The notes: a model not told the origin generated them from the sequence alone. 28,094 nt of DNA from Cyanobacteriota bacterium (GCA_027483425.1 JAIXUR010000353.1:1-28094), one strand, 5' to 3'. Positions 1 through 8,756 are shown, numbered from the stretch's first letter. A program made the numbers and translations.

Positions 1-497
1 GGTTGAAAGGTGAATTTCTCCAGCTGCACACAGTTGTGGATCGGGTGCCACTGTCCCCCGGCGGGCCGTCCCTGACGACAAATGTGCTCACTACAGCCGG
101 TAAAGGTGAGGCTATTGCCGGCCAACCTGGCCGCCCAATTCACCGTTCGGCCCGTGGGCTGGCGCTGATAAGACATGATTTTGGGCAACCCCAGGGGCAA
201 CAGCGGCAGCAGATACTGCAACCGCGAAAAACTGTGCAGCACATCCGGATGAAATTGTTGTACCGCATGCCCCAGGGTAGCGGTGTTGTGCAGGGTATCC
301 CAGGCAGACTGAGAACTCAGCCCCGGCCAGGGAAAAAAACGATCCACAGCACAGGTGGAGTCGCCGTGGGCCACCAGGCCAACGACATGGCCCCGCTGGC
401 GCAGGCCCTGTACGAGCAGGTCAATAATCCGTTCGATACCCCCGTATAGGGTCGGCGGTACCGGCAGTTCTGGATCAGCAGTCAACAGGATTCGCAT
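1..497 (-). CDS. GT4-type glycosyltransferase, N-terminal part (runs off left edge)
   Basis: Translating the minus strand from the ATG at 497 gives an open frame of 165 codons to the window edge with no stop. The N-terminus reads MRILLTADPELPVPPTLYGG and goes on with IERIIDLLVQGLRQRGHVV and an ALVAHGDS-like stretch (actually LVAHGDS). This is the N-terminal Rossmann half of a GT-B fold glycosyltransferase of family GT4, with the usual P-P-x-x-x-GG-I-E-R loop. The later segment HSFSRLQYLLP and the CSEHICRQG segment also fit members of this family. The C-terminal donor-binding half lies outside the window. An AAGGA Shine-Dalgarno (507-511 on the complement) sits 9 bases before the ATG and overlaps the stop of the upstream gene, so it is very likely co-transcribed with it. 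Sugar donor and acceptor cannot be told. Confidence 0.85.
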   Translation of the reverse strand, partial: MRILLTADPELPVPPTLYGGIERIIDLLVQGLRQRGHVVGLVAHGDSTCAVDRFFPWPGLSSQSAWDTLHNTATLGHAVQQFHPDVLHSFSRLQYLLPLLPLGLPKIMSYQRQPTGRTVNWAARLAGNSLTFTGCSEHICRQGRPAGGQWHPIHNCVQLEKFTFQ

Positions 498-509
498 TGT
501 CTAAATTCC

Positions 510-1520
510 TTAAACCAAGGTGGGCGTCATTAAAAACTCGTCCCAGGCCATCAGGTCAATATCGGTCTTGCCCCACTGGGCCTTAGGTACTCGTCCCTGG
601 ACAACTGCAGCTTGAATTTGGGGCAATAGCTCCAGATAGAGGGGGGGTTTTGTGGTGGGGTGCAGCAGCCAGGCGCGGTCACTGCTTAAATTCAGCCGCC
701 GTCCTCCGGCCTGCCCCAACCGGTTGAACAGCATAATTTCTGGCGAGCGAGGATAGCCCCGGTGCAAGCTTTTCCGAATTAGGGTATCAAGTAAGGTTCG
801 GCCCTGGAGCAGAGGCAAATAGCGGTCGAGTTTGCGGCGATCGAGCAAAAAGCAACGGGTGCTGAACCAATCATTCAGCCAGCCCCCCTCAACCTCAACA
901 TAGGGACGTCCTTCCTGCAGGCTGGGGGCATCCGCCACCCCCAGGGCCTGGCTGAAGGGGGGGCTAGTACGGGGTGTTGCGGCCACAATCTCAGATCCCA
1001 GTTCCATCTGGTAAATCGCCTCTGAGACCCAGTCATAGCCAGCACTCTGGTGAATCAGCATATCTCCGTCGTAATGCAGAACATAGGGCGTCTGCGGCAG
1101 TTCCAGAGCCGCCAGGTATGACATCAGAGCACAACCACCATAGTCATGGGTTTCGTGTACCCAGTTGCCTAAATATTTGTGTGATAAGGCAGGCAGCAGC
1201 GAGTCGTTAGGGTAAAGATAGACAATTCGGTCCAGATAGCCATCGGCTTTCAAGGTCTCGACAATTTCAGTAATCTGGGCCACCCGTTGACTGAAGCCAG
1301 GTTCAGGAAATCGGAGCTCCGGATCAACAATTTTTGTCTTTTGCGGGCGGCAGCAATCCACCACCGCCAGCCGTTCTCCAAATGGCACTGTGTGGGCCTG
1401 AACCAGGGCCGGTACCGTCCGGGCTGCATAGCGAATATCCCCAGGGGATAAATTGACCTGAAAAGTGACCAAAGACGGGTCAAGGATAGGGGTTGATTTA
1501 GTGGTAAGCATAGATTTCAT
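510..1520 (-). CDS. GT-A-like glycosyltransferase family protein
   Basis: A protein of 336 residues with no membrane segment or signal peptide. It has a GT-A-like layout: an N-terminal strand region (FQVNLSPGDIRYAARTVPAL), then a nucleotide-sugar type core ending in YVLHYDGDML around residue 150-160, where DGD is a likely metal-binding DxD. Downstream GGWLNDWFSTRCFLLDR resembles the acceptor region of family 2-like enzymes. It is more divergent than the neighbouring GT2 proteins, so substrate and exact family are open. The ATG at 1520 is used; a second ATG three codons on is possible. It lies in the polysaccharide glycosyltransferase run, with the next gene only 12 bases downstream and a 107-base gap upstream that holds a heptamer repeat. 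Role as a glycosyltransferase is inferred from motif plus context. Confidence 0.7.
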   Translation of the reverse strand: MKSMLTTKSTPILDPSLVTFQVNLSPGDIRYAARTVPALVQAHTVPFGERLAVVDCCRPQKTKIVDPELRFPEPGFSQRVAQITEIVETLKADGYLDRIVYLYPNDSLLPALSHKYLGNWVHETHDYGGCALMSYLAALELPQTPYVLHYDGDMLIHQSAGYDWVSEAIYQMELGSEIVAATPRTSPPFSQALGVADAPSLQEGRPYVEVEGGWLNDWFSTRCFLLDRRKLDRYLPLLQGRTLLDTLIRKSLHRGYPRSPEIMLFNRLGQAGGRRLNLSSDRAWLLHPTTKPPLYLELLPQIQAAVVQGRVPKAQWGKTDIDLMAWDEFLMTPTLV

Positions 1521-1581
1521 CGGCAGATTCTAAAGGACGCTTATGGGTTTTGGCGGGACTGGGCCAGAGTAAATGGGAAAG

Positions 1582-1602
1582 GGGGCTTGGGGCTTGGGGG
1601 CA
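1582..1602. repeat. short GGGGCTT heptamer repeat in intergenic gap
   Basis: Two perfect GGGGCTT units (1582-1588, 1589-1595) are followed by a degenerate third unit in the 107-base gap between two minus-strand glycosyltransferase genes. It matches the type of short tandem heptanucleotide repeats common in cyanobacterial intergenic DNA. No other structure was seen in this gap. Confidence 0.5.
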
Positions 1603-1627
1603 GCAGGTTAGGAGACACCTGATTTAC

Positions 1628-2848
1628 CTAATCCAGTCCTGCAACGAGGGATCTCAGTTTTTGGGCTTCGAGCTCCCAACAAAAGCGGGTCTGGGCGGCG
1701 GTGCGGGCGGCGGCCTGGGCGGCTTGCAGCTTGGCCGGATGGCAGACCAAATCTTCAATGGCACGAGCGAGGGCGATCGCATCGCCGAGGGCCACCAAAT
1801 GTCCGATCGCTGGAACCTGCTGAAATGCCTCCCGCTGACCGGCGGTATCGGTAACAATTACCGCTAGCCCGGCCTGCAAGTACTGAAACAGTTTGTTCGA
1901 CACCGTCAGGTCAGTGCTGGGCGGATCGCTCAGCTCTAGGGCCAGGCCAATGTCGTATGTGGCGATGCAGGCAGCGAGTTCATGGTTGGGCACGGTGGGG
2001 TGAATGTGGACGCGATCGGCCCAGCCCGGCGGCAGCAGCTGCATTAACCAGCGCTGGGTTTGGGCTGAGCATTGCCCCCGCAGATGTACCTCTACATCCA
2101 CGGTGAGGTGAGCGAGGGCGGCAAACAACAGCTCTAGCCCCCGCCCAGGGCCAATCGTCTGGGAGAACCAGTGCAGCCGCACCGGGCGAGTCTCCGCCCC
2201 AGCCGATTGCTCGGAGGCAGAGAGGGGCAAGTCGCCCCTGGGAAACACGTTGTAGACCACCGTGGGCGGCGGCACCTGGTAGTGATGGGCGATCGCATTG
2301 GCCATGGCCTGAGACGTGGTCAGGCAATAGTCACAGTGGCGCAGCAGGTGCGCTTCTAGCTCAGCCATCCACTGGGTAGGGCGCTGCTGGCGGGCCGCAG
2401 GCAGCAGATCTTGAGAAAACCAGTCTTCAAAATCTACCCCCACGCCGTAGCCCTGACGCAGTAGCCGCTGCCCCACCCACAGCCCCGCTTCGGAGTGGAC
2501 GATGGTCAGATCAGCCCGGTGGGCCTGGGCGAACCGCAGCATGCGCCGAGTGCCATAGCCCAGCAGCGCTGGGGTAGCGAGGCCAAACCGACCAAACAGC
2601 CGTCGGGCCAGGTTGGCCTGCAACCGCACCCCCAGGCGGCTGGGCCGACCGGGGCGAAAATCGAGCACCGGGCAAAACGTCCAAGCCCGATCCTTCAGCA
2701 GAGCCTGGTCGCGGCGTACCAGTTCTGGGTCAAACCAGACCCCCGCTACCGTTACCTCGTGGCCAGCGGCGGCCAGGGTGTCGGCCTCCTTTTGGGGTCG
2801 GGGGGCGGTGCAGCAGTGGCCCCCAATCAAAATCAGGATTCTTGCCAT
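1628..2848 (-). CDS. GT4 family glycosyltransferase
   Basis: A 406-residue GT-B glycosyltransferase, normal length for GT4. The N-terminal domain starts MARILILIGG and has HCCTAPRPQKEADTLAAAGH, the usual sheet-helix acceptor domain with an AAAGHEVTV strand. The C-terminal domain contains LHWFSQTIGPGRGLELL, the donor-binding strand-loop, and around residues 325-350 the segment LSNKLFQYLQAGLAVIVTD-like (SNKLFQYLQAGLAVIVTD), the GT4 helix that contacts the nucleotide-sugar. The start is secure: GGAGGTG (complement of 2854-2860) lies six bases before the ATG. That site is inside the end of the preceding gene, and the two genes overlap by 16 bases, so translation is probably coupled. Donor sugar is not predictable from sequence. 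Confidence 0.9.
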   Translation of the reverse strand: MARILILIGGHCCTAPRPQKEADTLAAAGHEVTVAGVWFDPELVRRDQALLKDRAWTFCPVLDFRPGRPSRLGVRLQANLARRLFGRFGLATPALLGYGTRRMLRFAQAHRADLTIVHSEAGLWVGQRLLRQGYGVGVDFEDWFSQDLLPAARQQRPTQWMAELEAHLLRHCDYCLTTSQAMANAIAHHYQVPPPTVVYNVFPRGDLPLSASEQSAGAETRPVRLHWFSQTIGPGRGLELLFAALAHLTVDVEVHLRGQCSAQTQRWLMQLLPPGWADRVHIHPTVPNHELAACIATYDIGLALELSDPPSTDLTVSNKLFQYLQAGLAVIVTDTAGQREAFQQVPAIGHLVALGDAIALARAIEDLVCHPAKLQAAQAAARTAAQTRFCWELEAQKLRSLVAGLD

Positions 2849-3882
2849 TGGGGCACCTCCGACTGGGATATACCTTGGTCGCTTTCGCCCTTTTTGCCGT
2901 CAGGTTGCGGCACCATGCGCCCCAGGGCGACCCGGCGATAGCCCCACTGGTTAATGAATAGCTGAGTGTAGCGGGCCTGCTGCCACCCCAACCACCGGGC
3001 CGCTAGCTGAAAGCAGGGGCCACCCATCGGTCGTTCGGTGGCTCCCCCTAGCTGACGCACCTGGCGCGCGGCCAGATTTCGCAACGACGGCACTGCTGGA
3101 AACACCTCATAGATAAAGCGCTGCATCAGATTGGCGCAGACTTGACGGGTGCGATCGCTGTCTTCAGCCGCTAGCAGGTGCTGGCTTTGCAGCGCCAAGG
3201 CCCGATACTGAGAGGCCCAGGCCGCTGTAGTTTTGCGTCCGCTGAGGCTGTTGCAGTTGCCAGAGCGGTAGTAGCTGCGGGCCGCCGAGCAAAAGCGAAT
3301 GCCCCGACTGGCGAGAATGACGCGGGCAAAGTATTCCCCGTCATCGTTCAAAGAAAGGGACTCTTGCCAGGGTCCGGCGGCCTGAATTAAGGATCTTGGC
3401 ACCAGCCAGGCGGCGGGGTGCATCATCCAGTGGCCCGACCAGGCGCACACCAGCCAGTCTACCGGGGCCATGTCCCGCCAGAGGGGTTCGGGGGTAAAGT
3501 TAGCCTCCTGGGGATGGCGATGAAATCTGGCCCAGGCCCCTGAAATCAGGTAGCCGGGATGCTTCTCCAGCAGCGCCATCTGCTGCTCAATCTTGTCGGG
3601 GGCCAGCACATCGTCGGCATCGAGAAACTGAATCACCTCCCCCTGGGCAATATTCAGCGCCAGGTTGCGGGTGGCGGCGGCCCCCTGGTTGCGCTGGGCA
3701 ATGATGCGCAGATGGGGATGATCAAATTGGCTGGCAACGAGCAGGCTGTCATCGGTGGAGCCGTCGTCAATCAAAATAATTTCGGTGTTGGGCCAGGTCT
3801 GGCCCAGGGCCGATTTAAGCGTTTCTGCCAGCCAGGGTGCGGCGTTGTGGCAGGGAATCAGAATTGAAACGAGTGGTTTCAT
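2833..3882 (-). CDS. GT2 family glycosyltransferase
   Basis: A GT-A fold family 2 glycosyltransferase of 349 residues. From the N-terminus: VSILIPCHNAAPWLAETL, the UDP-binding strand and loop; EIILIDDGSTDDS, the first conserved acidic motif; NQGAAATRNLAL; and VIQFLDADDVL, the metal-binding DxD. The later WMMHPAAWLVPRSLI and SLNDDGEYFARVI carry the expected acceptor-side acidic residue. The C-terminal third is basic and has no clear membrane helix, so it is probably a cytoplasmic or peripheral membrane enzyme. A longer frame begins with TTG at 3891, but the ATG at 3882 fits the family start (MKPLVSILIPCHN) and is preferred. It overlaps the next gene by 16 bases. Confidence 0.93.
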   Translation of the reverse strand: MKPLVSILIPCHNAAPWLAETLKSALGQTWPNTEIILIDDGSTDDSLLVASQFDHPHLRIIAQRNQGAAATRNLALNIAQGEVIQFLDADDVLAPDKIEQQMALLEKHPGYLISGAWARFHRHPQEANFTPEPLWRDMAPVDWLVCAWSGHWMMHPAAWLVPRSLIQAAGPWQESLSLNDDGEYFARVILASRGIRFCSAARSYYRSGNCNSLSGRKTTAAWASQYRALALQSQHLLAAEDSDRTRQVCANLMQRFIYEVFPAVPSLRNLAARQVRQLGGATERPMGGPCFQLAARWLGWQQARYTQLFINQWGYRRVALGRMVPQPDGKKGESDQGISQSEVPQWQES

Positions 3883-4044
3883 GACATGCAACCCAGGGAA
3901 GGGGTGGACTGTTTTTACTGTGGCGTTCTCAGGTTGGCGAAGGGGTATACGAATGGGGCGAGAGGGGTATACGTTACGGCGATTTTGGGTTTTGGATTGC
4001 GGTGTGGGCGTGGGAGCATGGTGGGGGGGCTATATGGAGTTGAA

Positions 4045-5004
4045 TTAAGTCCCTTTGACGACAATGTTTTGTCTCAGGTACGGCCTGAATTGGCGGATCA
4101 GGCTTTCACGCCACCGCATGGCCAGATAGGGGTTAATGCGGCAGAGGTGTTTAAATAGACCGTTTAATTCTTCTGAGGGGCGGGGATGTAATTGGGTGGC
4201 CAGGGTGACGCTGCGATCGCAAGTCTCCCAGTCCAGGTAAGCCGCAGACACTGCCGCAATTCCCCAGAGGCGTTGAGCGATGGCCTGCCCGTAGCGATCG
4301 CCTACGGCAGCGGCAACTTTTGCCATGACGATGTACTGAGCCTTGAGGCACTTCACCTGGTTTGCCCCTGACATGGAACCTGGGCGGCAGTAGTTAATCA
4401 CGGTAATCTTCGGGTCGGCCCGGAAGGATAGTCCTGCCAGGGCCAATCGGCAGTGGAAGGCCACGTCTTCGTTGTAGAGTACCGCCGGGTCGGTATCGTA
4501 GCCGCCCGCCTCTAAAAACCGGGAGCGACGGTAGAGGCCACAAAAGGGATTGATCTGGGTGCGAATGGTGTATGCGATCGCATTTTCCCGCAAGGCCTGA
4601 TCATCAAAAACGTTGCTTCCGAGAGGTTCTCCAGTTTCATGCTGATACATGGCATAGCCGAACAGCACCACATCCGGCGGCGCGTCGAGCTGCATCCACT
4701 GGTGCGCCCGTTCCACAAAATGAGGCTCTAGGGCATCGTCGGCGTCGTGAAAGTGAATCCAATCACACTGGGTCTGCTCAGCCAGAGCATTTTTACCGAA
4801 GGAGCAGCCCCGATTAACTTCTCCTTGGATGACGTTTGCACCGTATCGAGTTGCGATGTTAGCCGTATCGTCCCCGCTGCAATCGTCGTAAACCCAAATC
4901 TCATCGAAGGGTCGGGTCTGGGCCAGGGCAGACTCCAGCAGCCGAGGCAGGTAGGCAGCGGCGTTGTAAGCGGGGATGCAGAGGGCGAGGGTGGGGAGGA
5001 GCAT
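4045..5004 (-). CDS. GT2 family glycosyltransferase
   Basis: A family 2 GT-A glycosyltransferase of 319 residues. Conserved blocks are LALCIPAYNAAAYLPRLLES at the N-terminus, EIWVYDDCSGDDT, NRGCSFGKNALAEQ, and WIHFHDADDALEP with the DxD metal site. LYNEDVAFHCRLALAG carries the acceptor-side ED. The frame stays open upstream to 5133, but that extension is encoded by intergenic repeat DNA; the ATG at 5004 matches the family N-terminus and is chosen. No Shine-Dalgarno is visible before it. The C-terminal 90 residues are helical with several basic residues (FRPYLRQNIVVKGT at the end). It belongs to the same polysaccharide run as its neighbours; the sugar is unknown. Confidence 0.92.
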   Translation of the reverse strand: MLLPTLALCIPAYNAAAYLPRLLESALAQTRPFDEIWVYDDCSGDDTANIATRYGANVIQGEVNRGCSFGKNALAEQTQCDWIHFHDADDALEPHFVERAHQWMQLDAPPDVVLFGYAMYQHETGEPLGSNVFDDQALRENAIAYTIRTQINPFCGLYRRSRFLEAGGYDTDPAVLYNEDVAFHCRLALAGLSFRADPKITVINYCRPGSMSGANQVKCLKAQYIVMAKVAAAVGDRYGQAIAQRLWGIAAVSAAYLDWETCDRSVTLATQLHPRPSEELNGLFKHLCRINPYLAMRWRESLIRQFRPYLRQNIVVKGT

Positions 5005-5049
5005 AGGGGTGGATGGGTAGGAGAGAGCAAGGGAGCAAGAGATTAGGCG

Positions 5050-5136
5050 TAGGGTGCATTCGCGGCTACAAATATCCGGCAAAGTTCCTAGATTCAGCTT
5101 TTGAGCCGCAATGCACCGCTCACAAACGCTCACAAA
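5050..5136. repeat. imperfect inverted repeat plus tandem 10-mer
   Basis: GGTGCATTCGCGGCT (5053-5067) is mirrored by AGCCGCAATGCACC (5104-5117), giving arms of 14-15 bases around a 36-base loop with one extra base in the left arm. Directly after it lie two perfect copies of CGCTCACAAA (5117-5136). The outer GGTGCATT/AATGCACC arms are identical to the inner palindrome of the element at 8757-8879, so both belong to one dispersed repeat family. It occupies the gap between two glycosyltransferase genes. A further short GC-rich stem, AGGG..GGC/GCCCCCT, is visible at 5160-5178. Confidence 0.75.
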
Positions 5137-5196
5137 CCAGAGGAACTTTTTAGTGTTGTAGGGTAGGCTCCGCCCCCTAGTCCGAGACGGTTTTAG

Positions 5197-6549
5197 TTAG
5201 GGCAACTTGTTTGTAAGTCGCGGCAGGATAGGAATTTTTGCCCAGAGTCTTTGGAGGGTATGGCTCGCCAGATCCTTGAGGGGAAGCTGATGCAAAAGAG
5301 CAAAAGGATCTGCCAAAGTATCAGTGGGGGAAATGGCCTGACGTAGCCAATCACTTGCGGGTTTTCGAGATGGGCCTTCAGCCAGTACAGTTTCGTACAT
5401 CTTCTGGCGCTGCTGAGCAACCACCAGGGGATTGAGTACATTGGCAATGGTCTTCTGGGCGGCAAGCCCGATCTGCTGGCGGGTAGCGTTAGGTAGGGTG
5501 GCACAGGTGTGCAGCAACTCCGCCAGGGCGGCGGCATCGTTGGCGGGGAAGGTGAAGCCGTTGACGCCGTGATCAATCAAGTCCACGGCTCCGGCACCGT
5601 CTGAGCAGATCACCAGCTTGCCCTGGGCCATGGCTTCGGCACAGGTGTAGTTAAACACATCCCACCGAGAGGGGACGACGACAAAGGAAGCGGCGGCTTG
5701 GAGTTGGGCGACCTGGGTTTGCGATCGCACCCCCAAACCCCTGATCTTTTCTCCCCAAATATCGGGATAATTCTCTTTTAGATAAGCTCCCATGGTTTGT
5801 TGAGGCGACTGGTAGGACATGTCTCGGCCTACCCAATCCAGCCCAGGAGCCTGGTTTCCCAGCATCCGCAGGGCTTCGCAGAGCACCGTCGGCCCTTTCC
5901 AGGATTGGATGCGCCCCACCACCAATCCCCGGTCAGACGGTTGCAGAACAGCCTCAGGGAAGTCAGGGGGTGTCCAGGCGGGGGGCAGGTTCAGCACGGC
6001 TCGTCCGGTAAGGGCCATCCAGGCGGCACCATTGGCCCTGCTGTGGGTCATCAGCCCGGTTGCCAGGGCTAAACCCAACTGCTCCAGTAAGCGGATCAGG
6101 TGACCCTGGAGTTCATAGCCCTGCCGGGGGTCGTAGGTATCAATCTGGCCGACGCTGCCGTGGAGTTGCACTACAACGGACACTCCCTCTGTCATGACCA
6201 CCCAGGGCAAAAACAACAGCCCCCAGTCGGTGGTTTCAATCAGGTCGTAGGGCTGGTCTGCCATTTGTTCCCAGGCACTCCAGGCCGTCGCCAGATATCG
6301 CTGTAGCTCTGGGATGGCACGGTAATGGCTAAATTGGGGTAGGTTCCGGTTCAGAAGTTCCGGGGCCAGACAGCTCACCGACACCCCATCTCTTTCGTAG
6401 GGGGCAAAGGATGGGGCAAAGGGATTGGCCACCAGCACATCTACCCGGTGCCCCTGATTAGCCAGAACCGGTAACAAATGCTGGTAATAGGTGGAAATGC
6501 CGCCCCCAAAGTGGGGGGGATATTCAGGGATTACAAACAGCAGTTTCAT
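5197..6549 (-). CDS. GT4 family glycosyltransferase
   Basis: A 450-residue GT-B enzyme. It opens MKLLFVIPEYPPHFGGGIST, the classic GT4 N-terminal strand and Gly-rich acceptor loop, followed by QGHRVDVLVANP. The C-terminal domain has DRGLVVGRIQSWKGP at about residues 205-220, the donor-domain entry with the usual Arg and Lys, and VVPSRWDVFNYTCAEAMAQG at about 295-315, which contains the E-x7-E-like region, followed by VICSDGAGAVDLI. About 80 residues after the GT fold form a helical tail. The ATG overlaps the TGA of the upstream gene as ATGA (6546-6549), so translational coupling is expected. Function is transfer of an unknown sugar in surface-polysaccharide assembly. Confidence 0.92.
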   Translation of the reverse strand: MKLLFVIPEYPPHFGGGISTYYQHLLPVLANQGHRVDVLVANPFAPSFAPYERDGVSVSCLAPELLNRNLPQFSHYRAIPELQRYLATAWSAWEQMADQPYDLIETTDWGLLFLPWVVMTEGVSVVVQLHGSVGQIDTYDPRQGYELQGHLIRLLEQLGLALATGLMTHSRANGAAWMALTGRAVLNLPPAWTPPDFPEAVLQPSDRGLVVGRIQSWKGPTVLCEALRMLGNQAPGLDWVGRDMSYQSPQQTMGAYLKENYPDIWGEKIRGLGVRSQTQVAQLQAAASFVVVPSRWDVFNYTCAEAMAQGKLVICSDGAGAVDLIDHGVNGFTFPANDAAALAELLHTCATLPNATRQQIGLAAQKTIANVLNPLVVAQQRQKMYETVLAEGPSRKPASDWLRQAISPTDTLADPFALLHQLPLKDLASHTLQRLWAKIPILPRLTNKLP

Positions 6550-7487
6550 CCGACAACCCTCGCTAAAAAACCATCCAGGTAAGCGTTCCAGTCATCGGCT
6601 CGTCGTTCTTGCCAGAGCACCTGCCGATAGCCCGCCGCCCGCTGCTCCACTTCTGTTTCCGACATCGTTAGAAGGCGGCCTACCGATTGCCCGATCCGAT
6701 CAAAATCCAGCTCTACGAAAAATTCCTTCACCCTGGCGCTGAAGCTATCGGGGGCCTTGCCCACAGGCACACAGGCAGCGTAGGCACATTCCCCATACTT
6801 CAAAAACTCCAGCCCACACCGAGAAGGCGAGACAAACATAAACCGAAACCCTGACAGATAATCCAGGTATTGAGCCCCAATCACCTGATGGCGGTGCTGC
6901 TGGCCAATATCGGCATAGCCGGGATGGGGCAGGGTATGCAGGGCAGACCACAGCAGGGGGTTGCGCTTCACCGCCCGCCGAAAGCGGTACCGGTAGGGGT
7001 ACACCTGGGGATGCTGGTTTCCCGAAAAAACAATTTTTCGGCGGCGCTCCGTCTGAACCTGGGGGAGGGCAAACTGGTCATCAAAGGGGTAAGGAATCCA
7101 CACCATTTTTTGCTGCAGAGTGGCCAGGTCAAGGTCCTGCACCACTTCTCTAGGCCAGTAGGGGGTGAGAAAAAACACCTGGGCCAGGTCTTTGACCCGA
7201 AACAAAAACTGGTAGTACCAGTGGGTTTGACACCATTCGTAGTAGGGGTCCACCACCTTCAAAAGAAATAGGGTGCGGGGATGGGATGTAATGTACGCTT
7301 CCAAGGCGGCGCATTCGGCGGCGGTAAGGCGGTTGTCGATGATGTTAACCGCCGCTTGAAAACGAGCCATGTCCCGAAGGTGAGCCTGGGGCCAGCCGAA
7401 AGATTCGGCGTAGCCTGGGCCAGCATCGCGGGCGATCAGCTTGCTGTAGTCGAAATCATTGGAGAGAACGTAAACCTTGTCGGTCAT
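6546..7487 (-). CDS. putative glycosyltransferase of divergent GT-B type
   Basis: A soluble 313-residue protein. It lacks the textbook GT4 N-terminal loop, but the second half reads like a GT-B donor-binding domain: RRKIVFSGNQHPQVYPYR, then YLDYLSGFRFMFVSPSRCG and LEFLKYGECAYAACVPVG. The last resembles the K-x-x-E...G-x-x-P block seen in CgeB-like and GT1-like glycosyltransferases. The first half, about 130 residues with VYVLSNDFDYSKL and HPRTLFLLKVVDPYYEW, is not a family I recognise. GAGG lies 11 bases before the ATG, with a HIP1 octamer between them. The gene is 10 bases after its upstream neighbour and overlaps its downstream neighbour by four. The glycosyltransferase call rests on the C-terminal pattern plus context. 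Confidence 0.6.
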   Translation of the reverse strand: MTDKVYVLSNDFDYSKLIARDAGPGYAESFGWPQAHLRDMARFQAAVNIIDNRLTAAECAALEAYITSHPRTLFLLKVVDPYYEWCQTHWYYQFLFRVKDLAQVFFLTPYWPREVVQDLDLATLQQKMVWIPYPFDDQFALPQVQTERRRKIVFSGNQHPQVYPYRYRFRRAVKRNPLLWSALHTLPHPGYADIGQQHRHQVIGAQYLDYLSGFRFMFVSPSRCGLEFLKYGECAYAACVPVGKAPDSFSARVKEFFVELDFDRIGQSVGRLLTMSETEVEQRAAGYRQVLWQERRADDWNAYLDGFLARVVG

Positions 7488-7497
7488 GGCGATCGCC

Positions 7498-8709
7498 TCA
7501 TGTTACGGGCAGGCACAGGGGTGAAAGGGAGGATCTGTGGGGTCGGGACTGCGTCAGCTCTGTCAATTCCGTTTCCAACTGGTGTTGAATCACCTCAGGG
7601 TGAAAGTCCTGACGGGCAACGGTCTGGGTTTGCTGGGCCATGGCTTGCCAGCTTTCCCGGTGGGTCAGCCGATCAACCAGATTTTTCAGAACAGCAGAAT
7701 CGAGGCTGTCGATCTGGCTCAGCCAGTGATGGTGCTTGGCCCAATTAGCGGTGGCAGTACCGGGAGGAGCCAGGAGAAGACTCGGTAACCCAAGTTGGGC
7801 AAATTCAATCAACTTGCTGGGGAAGCTGGTGGCGGCCCAGGGTTGTTCTGCATGGGAGAAGGCATAGGACACCAGAATGCTGCTGGCGTTATGGGCAAGA
7901 AACTGGATGACCTCGGCATTTTCCTGAAAGGGTTCCTGGTGACGAACATTCGGACAGGTGGCCTGGAGGGCAATCAGGGTGGGATTGTCTCTGGGTGCTA
8001 CAACCAGCAGGGTGCCGTTGACGGTTTGCAAAGCCTGGGCCAGGGCGAAAAAGTTGGGGTACTGAAAGGGGTGCAACCGTCCGGCATGGGCCACTACCGG
8101 ATGGGTCTGAAAATGAGGTTGCCAAGGAACGCGGTCAACGTCTGTCTGGGCAGGAATGGGCGGTAGCACAGATACTTTGCCGGTGGCGGCAGGGCCATAG
8201 CAATCTCCTAACTCCTGGGAAACGGGCCATACCCGCGATGCCTGGGTGATCACTCGCTGCGCCCATCGCTCCATTCTCAACTGTTCGGCTGCGGAGGAAG
8301 CCCAGAGTGCTTCATGGTCGTGGATGATGACGCCCAGGGGCACCTGCCACTGCCGCGACAGATGCTCGGCCAGCAAAGGATGAATGTCGCAGAGAAAGGT
8401 GAGGATGGCATCGGGTCGTTCATTGCCCAGAGCGTTTTCACACTCCTGTTGCCAGAGGGGGAGCCGCAGCTGCACCGAAGCGGGAATTTCGGCCCGTACC
8501 GGCGGCCACCACCAGCGTCGCCCCGATAGGGGAATGACTCGCCAGGCAGGGGGGTAGGGTTCTGCTGAACTGAGGCGCTGGGCAGGAGCGGCCACCGAAA
8601 CCCTCCAGCCGTTGCCAGTTAGACGTTCCAGGTGGCGCTTCAGAATAATGGGGGAGCCAGTACCGAAGGACGGTGGCAGAGAGGAAACGAGCAGAAGGTG
8701 CTGGGTCAT
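7498..8709 (-). CDS. GT4-like glycosyltransferase
   Basis: A 403-residue GT-B protein. The N-terminus reads MTQHLLLVSSLPPSFGTGSP, with the SSLPP...G-S loop of GT4 enzymes that act on extracellular polysaccharide. Mid-protein VIIHDHEALWASS and the segment ASRVWPVSQELGD mark the interdomain region. The C-terminal domain has HPVVAHAGRLHPFQYPNFFA, then ATSFPSKLIEFAQLGLPSLL at about residues 310-330, the donor-contact helix. The frame extends to a TTG at 8754, but the ATG at 8709 fits the family N-terminus and avoids the repeat DNA upstream, so it is preferred; there is no clear Shine-Dalgarno. It is the first glycosyltransferase after the ABC transporter genes, separated from them by a 222-base repeat-filled gap. 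Confidence 0.87.
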   Translation of the reverse strand: MTQHLLLVSSLPPSFGTGSPIILKRHLERLTGNGWRVSVAAPAQRLSSAEPYPPAWRVIPLSGRRWWWPPVRAEIPASVQLRLPLWQQECENALGNERPDAILTFLCDIHPLLAEHLSRQWQVPLGVIIHDHEALWASSAAEQLRMERWAQRVITQASRVWPVSQELGDCYGPAATGKVSVLPPIPAQTDVDRVPWQPHFQTHPVVAHAGRLHPFQYPNFFALAQALQTVNGTLLVVAPRDNPTLIALQATCPNVRHQEPFQENAEVIQFLAHNASSILVSYAFSHAEQPWAATSFPSKLIEFAQLGLPSLLLAPPGTATANWAKHHHWLSQIDSLDSAVLKNLVDRLTHRESWQAMAQQTQTVARQDFHPEVIQHQLETELTELTQSRPHRSSLSPLCLPVT

Positions 8710-8756
8710 GGGTGAAGCGGAGATGGCAAACAAAATCAAGTAAATTTCAGACAAAC

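Noticed and set aside
3..449. Plus-strand open frame of 148 codons at the left edge
   Set aside because: It is antisense to a clear GT4 frame on the minus strand that lacks a stop in the window; its own translation shows no family features.
5004..5133. Longer N-terminus for the GT2 gene
   Set aside because: The extra 43 codons lie in intergenic repeat DNA, and the family N-terminus starts at the ATG at 5004.
8709..8754. TTG start 15 codons upstream for the GT4-like gene
   Set aside because: The ATG at 8709 fits the family start; the extension has no homologous look and borders the MITE-like element.
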